Shown: piece by piece, positions 7,339 through 13,917 of the stretch
How the letters are laid out: every line of letters starts with the position of its first letter
Numbering within the stretch: position 1 is the stretch's first letter
DNA from: Croceibacterium_A sp035555595
GTDB lineage: Bacteria > Pseudomonadota > Alphaproteobacteria > Sphingomonadales > Sphingomonadaceae
DNA: 24,137 bases
Assembly (NCBI GenBank): GCA_035555595.1
Contig: DATMGK010000002.1
Coordinates: 1-24,137, forward strand
Reading direction: 5' to 3'
Translations under genes and position numbers: made by a program
The notes under the pieces: model-generated
Told to the model about the DNA's origin: nothing
Seen by the model: the letters and a program-made list of their open reading frames with translations, nothing else
Databases searched by the model: none

Positions 7339-8364
7339 TCACTCCGGCGCGATGTGGAAAATGCGTTCGGCGTTGCCGTGGCACAACGCGTGGCGTTCCT
7401 CGTCCGTGCATTCGAACGCGTTGATGAAATCAACCGCCGGCTTCATCGGCTGGTAGGGATAGTCGATCGCCCACATCACGTTTTCAACCCCGATCTTGTC
7501 GATCGAATACCGCAGCGCCAGCGGGTCTTCCACGCCGCTGGTGGTAATGACGAAGTTGTCGCGGAAATATTCCGCCATGCTGCGCTGGGTCTTGTTCGCG
7601 CGGCCGACCTTCTGGGCGCGGCTGTTCATGAAGTTGATGCGCCAGATCCAGAACGGCACCGCCTCACCCATGTGGCCGATGCAGATCTTCAGGTTGGGGA
7701 AATGGTCGAACACGCCGCCCGCCATCATCCGCACCGCATGGGTGCCGACCTCCACCCCATAGCCCCACATGGCGCTGTCCATGCCATAATCCTGCAGTGG
7801 CCCCTTCAGGGTGTCAGACGCGGCGCGCGGGTGAATGTAGATGCAGCGGCCCAATGCCTCCGCCGCCTCAAGGATCGGCCAGAACTTCGGATCATCGAGA
7901 TATTCGCCATGCGTATGGCTGTTGATCATGAACCCGTTGAGGCCCAGTTCCGAAACGGCCCGCTCCATCTCCTTCGCCGCGCGTTTGGGGCTGTGCGGGG
8001 CAAAGCTGGCGAGACCCGCAAACCGCTTCGGGTATTTGCGGCACACGTCGGCCAGCCGGTCATTGGCGATCATCGCCAGCTCGTGCGCGGTATCGGCATC
8101 GAACATCTGCACGCCCGGCGCGGTCAGCGCCAGCAGGTGCATGTCCACCCCCAGTTCGTCCATCTGCGGCAGGCGGTGCTGTTCCACATCCACCAGCCCG
8201 GTAAGGAAATCGAGCTTGCCATAGCCGGAGCTGTCGGTGGGCGCATCGTAAATGCCCTTCACCAACAGCTTGTCCAGGCTTTGCGAGGGGCCGTTGGCGA
8301 CCTTCTTCAGCTCGGCGGCGACTTCGGGAATCGACCAGGCTTCCTCTGTGGCAATCAGGCGCAT
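7339..8364 (-). CDS. Amidohydrolase-2 family decarboxylase, LigW-like (aromatic acid decarboxylase)
   Basis: A 341-residue TIM-barrel protein of the ACMSD/amidohydrolase-2 family, whose members non-oxidatively decarboxylate aromatic acids (gamma-resorcylate, 5-carboxyvanillate, 2,3-dihydroxybenzoate). Predicted metal ligands are E8 in ATEEAW, H178 in YIHPRA and D301 in AIDYPYQP, with catalytic H231 in GHMGEAVPFWIWR. The N-terminal motif is E-A-W rather than the E-x-H of gamma-resorcylate decarboxylase. This and blocks such as LTAPGVQ, INSHTHGEYLD and SGVEDP resemble the Mn-dependent 5-carboxyvanillate decarboxylase LigW of sphingomonads. GGGAGA lies 5 nt upstream of the ATG at 8362-8364. It is the first gene of a minus-strand set and is divergent from an AraC regulator, a probable controller. 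The exact substrate is unknown; hydrolase activity is a less likely alternative. Confidence 0.88.
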   Translation of the reverse strand: MRLIATEEAWSIPEVAAELKKVANGPSQSLDKLLVKGIYDAPTDSSGYGKLDFLTGLVDVEQHRLPQMDELGVDMHLLALTAPGVQMFDADTAHELAMIANDRLADVCRKYPKRFAGLASFAPHSPKRAAKEMERAVSELGLNGFMINSHTHGEYLDDPKFWPILEAAEALGRCIYIHPRAASDTLKGPLQDYGMDSAMWGYGVEVGTHAVRMMAGGVFDHFPNLKICIGHMGEAVPFWIWRINFMNSRAQKVGRANKTQRSMAEYFRDNFVITTSGVEDPLALRYSIDKIGVENVMWAIDYPYQPMKPAVDFINAFECTDEERHALCHGNAERIFHIAPE

Positions 8365-8474
8365 TCATTCTCTCCCACGTATCTCTGGATGCAGAGAGTA
8401 ACGGCTGGCGGACGCGGAGCAATCATCAAACGCGCGGGGGATGACAACGAGGGCGGAAAGCGTAAGCTGTCCCA
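8365..8474. promoter_or_regulatory. Divergent control region between decarboxylase and AraC-type regulator
   Basis: The 110-bp gap contains a perfect inverted repeat TCTCTG-gatg-CAGAGA (8382-8397), 18 nt upstream of the decarboxylase start. In this position it could be an operator or a leader hairpin. The regulator gene reads away from it. No convincing -35/-10 pair was recognised on either strand. Confidence 0.45.
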
Positions 8475-9446
8475 ATGCAGCGCGCGCATGACGATATAAG
8501 CTGGACCTCCGCCGGGCTCGCGCGGCCGGAAGCGGTGCGGCAATGGCGCGACTGGGCGGCCAGCACGATCGCGCCGATCGACGTCAGCGTGTTCGACGAA
8601 AGCGCCTTCGCCGCGCGGTGGAGCAGCCACGGCGTCGGCCAGTTGCGGCTGCTGCGACTGGAGGCCCCGGCGCAGCGGGTGGTCCACAGCGGCGACGGGG
8701 CGGGAAAAGCCACGCCTTCGATCCAGCTCGTCTATGCCCGCAAGGGTGCGCTTAAGACACGCATGGGCGGCAAACGCTTCACCGTGCAGCCCGGCGAATT
8801 CGTGCTGCTGGATAACACGCGCTTCTACATGATGGAGATGGACGACGCGCACGAGGCGCTGGACCTGATGATGCCGCTGGGCTGGCTGGACCGTTATCTG
8901 CCCGATCCCGGTGCGCTGCTGGCGCGCCCCGTCAGCGCGCGGGCAGGCTGGGGCGCGCCGCTGGGCAGCCTGCTGGAAACGATGGTCGAAGGGATCGACC
9001 GCACGCCCCTGCCCCGCCCGATGATCGCGGAACAGGTGGGCGCGCTGCTGGCGCTGGCCACGGGCTTTCACGAACCGACGGCGGAAAGCCGCACCAACAG
9101 CCGCCATCGCGGGCAGCTGGCGCGACAAATCCTGCGGCGCATCGAAACCGACTTTGCCGATCCGGATTTGTCACCTGAGGGGCTGGCGGCGGAACTGGGC
9201 ATTTCCAAACGCTATCTGCAAACGCTGCTGGCCGGAAACGGCACCAGCTTCGTGCAGGAACTGACCGCCACCCGGCTCGACCGGGCGAGCGACCTGCTGG
9301 GCGACCCGCGCACCGCCGCACTGACCGTGGGCGAAGTGGCGTTCCGCTGCGGCTTTCTGGACCCCGGATATTTCACGCGCGCTTTCCGCAAACGCTTCGG
9401 CGCGACGCCGAGTGCGTGGAGAGCGGGACAATCGATACCCAGATGA
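8475..9446 (+). CDS. AraC-family transcriptional regulator
   Basis: A 323-residue activator-type regulator. The C-terminal third (about 215-320) is a double helix-turn-helix AraC domain: LSPEGLAAELGISKRYLQ is the first HTH, and LTVGEVAFRCGFLDPGYFTR followed by RFGATPSAWR is the conserved second half. The N-terminal half (about 20-200) resembles the AraC-binding-like cupin domain (IQLVYARKGALKTRMGGKRF, VQPGEFVLLDNTRFY), which usually senses a small ligand. It is divergent from the LigW-like decarboxylase and 58 nt upstream of the PAP2 phosphatase on its own strand. It is therefore the natural candidate to control the flanking catabolic genes, though its ligand cannot be read. No strong Shine-Dalgarno precedes the ATG, so the exact start is less certain than the family. 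Confidence 0.92.
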   Translation: MQRAHDDISWTSAGLARPEAVRQWRDWAASTIAPIDVSVFDESAFAARWSSHGVGQLRLLRLEAPAQRVVHSGDGAGKATPSIQLVYARKGALKTRMGGKRFTVQPGEFVLLDNTRFYMMEMDDAHEALDLMMPLGWLDRYLPDPGALLARPVSARAGWGAPLGSLLETMVEGIDRTPLPRPMIAEQVGALLALATGFHEPTAESRTNSRHRGQLARQILRRIETDFADPDLSPEGLAAELGISKRYLQTLLAGNGTSFVQELTATRLDRASDLLGDPRTAALTVGEVAFRCGFLDPGYFTRAFRKRFGATPSAWRAGQSIPR

Positions 9447-9504
9447 TCTGGAATTGCCGTCTATAACATAAGACAAAAGCCAAAACCGGGAGGAGAAGGA
9501 CTGG

Positions 9505-10308
9505 ATGCGCTGGAAACTGATGCTGGCGAGCGTGCTGGCCGTGGGTGGAATGGCCTATGCGCAGGATCGTCCGCGCGGCTATCTGGAACCGGGTGAATTC
9601 GATGCGGTGGCGGTGATCGGCGCGGCCCCGGTGGAAGGCGATCCGCGATATGAATCGGATCGCGAGATATTCCATGAAACGCGCAAGCTAATCGGCACCC
9701 CGCGCTATGAACTGGCGACCCGCGACGTAAAAGGTTCGCCCGCTGACATGCTGAAGGCTTTCAGTTGCGCGGTGGGCGTGGAACTGACGCCTGAAAACTC
9801 TCCGAAACTTGCCGCCACGGTGCAGCGCGCGATCATGGACACCGCAGGTCAGGCAGGCCGGGCAAAGGATTTCTACAAGCGCGAACGGCCCTATGTGATC
9901 GATCCCGGACAGACGGTCTGCCAGGCGCCGGAAGAACTGCTGGACCGCCGCACGGGCAAGGCCAGCTATGACTATCCATCAGGCCACAGCACCGTGGGAT
10001 GGACTTACGCCACCGTGATCGCGGGCGCGGCACCGGATCGGGCGCAGGCCGCGCTGGAACGTGGCCGCGCCTTTGCGGAAAGCCGCATGGTCTGCGGCAT
10101 GCACAACGCCACCGCCGTGCAGGCCGGTATCCTGACCGCTGCCGCAACCATGTCAGTCGTGCAGAACAAGCCCGAATATCAGGCCGATCTGGCCGCCGCG
10201 CGCGAAGAACTGACCGCCCTACGCCGCACAGGCACATCACCGACATCGTGCGACGTGGAACAGGCGCTGCTGGCCCAGCGGGTGATGCCGGGCGAGGTGC
10301 AGCCGTAA
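9505..10308 (+). CDS. Exported PAP2-superfamily acid phosphatase (class A nonspecific type)
   Basis: A phosphomonoesterase of the PhoN/class A acid phosphatase type, acting through a phosphohistidine. The 267-residue protein has a Sec signal peptide (MRWKLMLASVLAVGGMAYA, cleavage after A19), so it is predicted to be periplasmic. The three signature motifs are present: K121-x6-R128-P129 (KDFYKRERP), P158-S-G-H161, and S193-R194-x5-H200. In the third, the Asp that usually supports the catalytic His is replaced by A204 (GMHNATA). An AGGAGAAGG Shine-Dalgarno lies just upstream of the ATG. It stands between the AraC regulator and the kinase/carboxylase block, with 232 nt separating it from the latter. 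A phosphatase is part of the Acv and Hpe pathways, but an exported enzyme would not see cytoplasmic phospho-intermediates, so a role there is doubtful. Confidence 0.9.
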   Translation: MRWKLMLASVLAVGGMAYAQDRPRGYLEPGEFDAVAVIGAAPVEGDPRYESDREIFHETRKLIGTPRYELATRDVKGSPADMLKAFSCAVGVELTPENSPKLAATVQRAIMDTAGQAGRAKDFYKRERPYVIDPGQTVCQAPEELLDRRTGKASYDYPSGHSTVGWTYATVIAGAAPDRAQAALERGRAFAESRMVCGMHNATAVQAGILTAAATMSVVQNKPEYQADLAAAREELTALRRTGTSPTSCDVEQALLAQRVMPGEVQP

Positions 10309-10540
10309 AAGCATTTCCAACGTAAAAGTGAACAGGCCCGGCGAGTGGCGCACAACGAATATGGGTGGATTTGCGCATCGCTCTTTAGGCGATGGCCGCC
10401 GATGAACCCTTTTGCGCGATAATCCCAACCGCCATGCGCGGGAATCCTCACATCCGGTTGCGGGGAAAGTTTAGAACTGCAACCATTCGGAAGACAGCCC
10501 TTCAAAGAAATGGGCCGCTCCGCCACGAGAGGATTGCCTG
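10309..10540. promoter_or_regulatory. Leader region upstream of the kinase/carboxylase block, with two inverted repeats
   Basis: This 232-bp gap holds no credible gene. It contains CATCGC-tctttag-GCGATG (10376-10394), a perfect 6-bp-arm hairpin without a T-run. It also contains GGTTGC and GCAACC (10456-10461 and 10479-10484) separated by 17 nt, a symmetrical pair placed 56 nt before the next ATG and suitable for a dimeric regulator. GAGAGG (10527-10532), 8 nt before the ATG, is the ribosome binding site. The promoter itself could not be identified confidently. Confidence 0.45.
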
Positions 10541-12376
10541 ATGACCGAAGCGAAAGCGTTTCCGCTGCCCAGTTCCGTCAAAGTCGTGCCCGGCACGGAA
10601 GGCGCGCAGGCGGCCTATCCCTATTACTGCCAGTTCGTGCCGGAGGATGACCAGCGGTTCTGGTTCTATAACTCCATGCATTTCCCCGAACCGATGCATC
10701 ATTTCGACATGATCACGGCGGAGGCCGCTTATTGCGCGCTGGGCAGCTTCAACACCCGCGTCCACGTGCTGCCCACCACCAAGGGGATCGACCACCGCAT
10801 CATCAATGGCCGCGTATTTATCGGTGGCGTGCCGGTGACGGACCCGGAAGAGATTCAGGCCCGGCTGGGCGAGTTCCAGCAGCGCGCGTTCTATTACTAC
10901 GAGAACTGGGAACGGCTGTACGACCAGTGGAAGGACAAGATGAAGGCCCTGATCGCGGAAGCGCAGGCCCTGCCCACCCCTTCCCTGCCCGATCTGGAGC
11001 CGATCGAAACGACCCACACCGGAAAGGGCGTGGCCAGCAACCACGCGCTGATCGACACATACCGCAAGCAGCTCGAAGGCTACTTCCGAATGTGGCACCA
11101 CCACTTCGAATTCCTGCTGCTGGGATACGGCGCGTATCTGACCTTCTTCGATTTCTGCAAGAAGGCGTTTCCGGAAATTTCCGATCAGGCGATCAGCCGC
11201 ATGGTAGCGGGGATGGAAGCGGAAATCTTCAAACCGGACGAAGAGGTGAAGCGCCTTGCCCGCCGCGCGGTGGAACTGGGCGTGGACCAGCATTTCCAGC
11301 CAGGCATGGATATCGACGCCGTGCTGGCCGATCTCGACCGTGTCGGCAACGCTGGTAAGGAATGGCTGGGCGAGCTGGAGACAAGCCGCAACCCGTGGTT
11401 CAACGTCAACGTGGGTGACGGGTTCTACCACTATCACCGCAGCTGGAACGACGACCTGTCGATGCCCTTCGCCGCGCTGCCCGGCTATATCGAAAAGGTG
11501 AAGGCGGGCGAGAGCATCGAGCGCCCGACCGCGCAACTGATCGAGGAGCGCGAGCAACTGGTGGCCGATTACCGCGAGTTGCTGGACACTGACGAGGACA
11601 GGGCGACTTACGATCAGCTGATCGGGCTGGCGCACCGCGTGTTCCCCTATGTGGAGGGGCACAAGTTCTATTGCGAACATTGGTACACCAACCTGTTCTT
11701 CAACAAGATCAGGGAATACGGCGCGCTGCTGCGCGATCACGGTTTCTGGGAGCGGGAGGAGGACGTGTTCCACCTGACCCACTACGAACTGGAAAGTGCG
11801 ATCGTGGACCTGATGCTGGCATGGTCCAGCGGGTCCGAACCGCTGGGGCCGAAGCACTGGCCCGCCATCGTGGCGCAGCGGCAGCAGGCGATCGAGACGT
11901 GGACCGACGAAACCGTACCCCCGGCGCTGGGCGTGGTGCCCGATGTGATCGACGATCCGGCGATCGTGATGCTGTGGGGGATCACCCGCGAAAGTCTGGA
12001 TGCGTGGCTGAGCGACGGTGAAGGCAATCCCAACGAGCTGAAGGGCTTTGCCGCCTGTTCCGGCGTGGTCGAAGGCACCGCGCGGGTAGTGAAATCGGTG
12101 AAGGAAATCGACCGGATCGAGCCGGGTGACATTCTGGTCTGTCAGGTGACGAACCCAACGTGGAGCCCGCTGTTTCAGAAGATCAGCGCCGCCGTGTCCG
12201 ACATCGGCGGATCGATGAGCCACATGGCCATCGTGGCGCGCGAATACGGGCTGCCCGCAGTAGTCGGCACCGGCAGCGCCACGCAGAAGATCCGTGATGG
12301 CGCACGCATTCGCGTGGACGGCGGGCGTGGGCTGGTGACGATCCTGGACGAAGAACGAGTGCTGGAGGACGCATGA
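10541..12376 (+). CDS. Phosphohistidine subunit of a split PEP-synthase-like kinase (phenylphosphate synthase PpsA / AcvA-type)
   Basis: This 611-residue protein is the phosphotransfer half of a two-subunit ATP-dependent kinase. Residues about 515-605 form the mobile PEP-utilising-enzyme domain (ACSGVVEGTARVV, GDILVCQVTNPTWSPLF). The phosphoacceptor is H561 in GGSMSHMAIVAREYGLPAVV. The first 500 residues are not the ATP-grasp of PEP synthase but a helical domain (FWFYNSMHFPEPMHHFD near the start) that I infer binds the phosphate acceptor. The chain stops about 50 residues after H561, so the PEP/pyruvate-binding barrel of true PEP synthase is absent. Size and layout match the 70-kDa His-bearing subunit of Thauera phenylphosphate synthase and the kinase subunits of the Acv/Hpe acetovanillone pathways. 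The stop overlaps the next ATG (ATGA). Family secure; acceptor, probably a phenolic compound, is inferred. Confidence 0.87.
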   Translation: MTEAKAFPLPSSVKVVPGTEGAQAAYPYYCQFVPEDDQRFWFYNSMHFPEPMHHFDMITAEAAYCALGSFNTRVHVLPTTKGIDHRIINGRVFIGGVPVTDPEEIQARLGEFQQRAFYYYENWERLYDQWKDKMKALIAEAQALPTPSLPDLEPIETTHTGKGVASNHALIDTYRKQLEGYFRMWHHHFEFLLLGYGAYLTFFDFCKKAFPEISDQAISRMVAGMEAEIFKPDEEVKRLARRAVELGVDQHFQPGMDIDAVLADLDRVGNAGKEWLGELETSRNPWFNVNVGDGFYHYHRSWNDDLSMPFAALPGYIEKVKAGESIERPTAQLIEEREQLVADYRELLDTDEDRATYDQLIGLAHRVFPYVEGHKFYCEHWYTNLFFNKIREYGALLRDHGFWEREEDVFHLTHYELESAIVDLMLAWSSGSEPLGPKHWPAIVAQRQQAIETWTDETVPPALGVVPDVIDDPAIVMLWGITRESLDAWLSDGEGNPNELKGFAACSGVVEGTARVVKSVKEIDRIEPGDILVCQVTNPTWSPLFQKISAAVSDIGGSMSHMAIVAREYGLPAVVGTGSATQKIRDGARIRVDGGRGLVTILDEERVLEDA

Positions 12377-13413
12377 ACGCCGCCGTTTCATGGTTCGCCG
12401 ATGTCGGCGTTACCGACCGTCCCACCGTGGGCGGAAAGGGCGGTTCGCTGGGGGAACTGACCCGCGCGGGCATTGCGGTGCCCCCCGGCTTCGTGGTGAC
12501 GACGCATGGTTTCGAGCAGTTCCTCGAAGCGCTGGAAGCTCGCGATCCGGTACGAACGAAAGTCACCGCGCTGGACCCGCATGATCTGGGTGCGGCGACA
12601 AGGCTGAGCGAGGAATTGCGCCGCCGGGTGGTCGAAGAGCCGATGCCCGACGCAGTGGAACAGGCAATCCGCGCGGCCCATGCGAAACTTTCGCCCAATG
12701 GTGAGCCGGTGGCGGTACGATCCAGCGCCACGACCGAGGATGCGGAAGACGCCAGCTTCGCGGGCCTTCAGGACACGTTCCTGTGGGTGTTAACCGCTGA
12801 CGACATGGTCGCCCGGGTGCGCGAATGCTGGGGCAGCCTCTATTCGGTGGAATCGATGACTTATCGCCTGAAGCATGACTTCCCTGAGGAAGGCGTGGCC
12901 ATGGCGGTGGTAGTGCAGCGCATGGTCGATGCGATGTGCGCCGGGGTAATGTTCACTCGCAGCCCGACGACAGGCGACAAGTCCGTCATCACGATAGAGG
13001 GCGCGTGGGGTCTGGGCAGCGCGGTTGTCTCGGGCGAAGTGACGCCCGACCGCTGGGTGCTGGGCAAGATCACCGGCGAAATCACCGTGCGGGACATTTC
13101 CGACAAGCACGCTCGGCAGGTTCCGGCCGACGGCGGCGGCATCCACGAGGTCGCGAACGAGGAAGCCGTTCGCAACCAGCCCTGCCTGACCGACGATCAA
13201 CTGATGGCGCTGCGCGAAGTGGGGCGAAAGATCGAACGGCATTACGGCAAGCCGCAGGACATCGAATGGGCGCTGGACGAAGGCGGCAACGTGTTCCTGC
13301 TGCAATCGCGCCCGGAAACGGTGTGGGCGACGAAGGATGCGGTGGCTCCGGTCAAACCGCCGGAGGACAATCCGCTGAAACACGTGATGACCATTTTCGG
13401 GGGCCGCAAGTGA
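12373..13413 (+). CDS. ATP-grasp subunit of the split PEP-synthase-like kinase (phenylphosphate synthase PpsB / AcvB-type)
   Basis: This 346-residue protein is a stand-alone PEP synthase/PPDK N-terminal ATP-grasp domain. It should use ATP to pyrophosphorylate or phosphorylate the histidine of the preceding protein. Visible motifs are GGKGGSLGELTRAGI (20-34), AVRSSATTEDAEDASFAG (R116 onward), the AGVMFTRSPTTGDKS block, and the C-terminal EWALDEGGNVFLLQSRPET (Q311, R313). It ends where PEP synthase would continue into the swivel domain, which here lies on the upstream gene. Its ATG overlaps the upstream stop by 4 nt (ATGA) and its own stop overlaps the next start (GTGA), indicating translational coupling and fixed stoichiometry. 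The 40-kDa size equals that of the second phenylphosphate synthase subunit. The third, CBS-domain subunit of the Thauera enzyme is not found here. Confidence 0.88.
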   Translation: MNAAVSWFADVGVTDRPTVGGKGGSLGELTRAGIAVPPGFVVTTHGFEQFLEALEARDPVRTKVTALDPHDLGAATRLSEELRRRVVEEPMPDAVEQAIRAAHAKLSPNGEPVAVRSSATTEDAEDASFAGLQDTFLWVLTADDMVARVRECWGSLYSVESMTYRLKHDFPEEGVAMAVVVQRMVDAMCAGVMFTRSPTTGDKSVITIEGAWGLGSAVVSGEVTPDRWVLGKITGEITVRDISDKHARQVPADGGGIHEVANEEAVRNQPCLTDDQLMALREVGRKIERHYGKPQDIEWALDEGGNVFLLQSRPETVWATKDAVAPVKPPEDNPLKHVMTIFGGRK

Positions 13414-13874
13414 GCCTGACCGGAAAGGACATTGCCGAGATCGCGAAACTGCTCGACGAATCCCGTTTCTCCTCGCTCGATCTGCAGATGGGTGAGTTTC
13501 GCCTGCGCATCAGGCGCGATGGCGGCGGCTGGTCGCCGCGCGAAGCCGATTACGAACCCGCATCGGCCAGCCCGGCGGCCACGCCTGCCCCCTCGCCTCA
13601 GCCCAGTGCTTCGGCCGGTACGGCTGGAGCCGGCGAGATTGACGTTCCGGCACCGTTGCTGGGCAATTTCTATTCCGCCCCGCGCCCCGGCGATCCGCCT
13701 TTCGTGGAGATCGGCAGCCGGGTGGATGAAGACACGACCATCGGCATTATCGAAGTGATGAAGCTGATGAACCCTATCCGCGCGGGCGTTGCCGGCACGG
13801 TTGTCGCGGTGCTGGCGCAGAACGGCACATCGGTGGAGGAAGGCCAGTCACTTATCCGGGTGAAGACGGCGTGA
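13410..13874 (+). CDS. Biotin carboxyl carrier protein (AccB-like), probably of a dedicated carboxylase
   Basis: A 154-residue biotin carrier that shuttles carboxybiotin between a biotin carboxylase and a carboxyltransferase. The N-terminal segment DIAEIAKLLDESRFSSLDLQ resembles AccB. A Pro/Ala/Ser-rich linker (about 50-75) follows, then the biotinyl domain (about 78-153) with the AccB-like thumb region (LLGNFYSAPRPGDPPFVEIG) and the biotinylation motif EVMKLMN, modified Lys at K118. The start is GTG at 13410, overlapping the upstream TGA as GTGA; the longer open frame upstream of this point runs inside the ATP-grasp gene and is ignored. Its placement directly behind the kinase genes and 43 nt before a carboxyltransferase implies a substrate-specific carboxylase, not the housekeeping acetyl-CoA carboxylase. 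Confidence 0.9.
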   Translation: MSLTGKDIAEIAKLLDESRFSSLDLQMGEFRLRIRRDGGGWSPREADYEPASASPAATPAPSPQPSASAGTAGAGEIDVPAPLLGNFYSAPRPGDPPFVEIGSRVDEDTTIGIIEVMKLMNPIRAGVAGTVVAVLAQNGTSVEEGQSLIRVKTA

Positions 13875-13917
13875 TCATACGTCGCGAACCCAACGAAAAG
13901 AGCGAGAGGATCTGACC

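Noticed and set aside
10502..12391. 629-codon open frame opposite the His-bearing kinase subunit
   Set aside because: The plus-strand protein has clear family motifs and a ribosome site. The antisense product has no recognisable motif and spans gene borders.
10541..13413. A PEP synthase or pyruvate phosphate dikinase split by frameshift
   Set aside because: The order is reversed (swivel/His protein first, ATP-grasp second). The PEP/pyruvate-binding barrel is missing, the first protein has its own 500-residue N-terminal domain, and the junction is a clean ATGA overlap.
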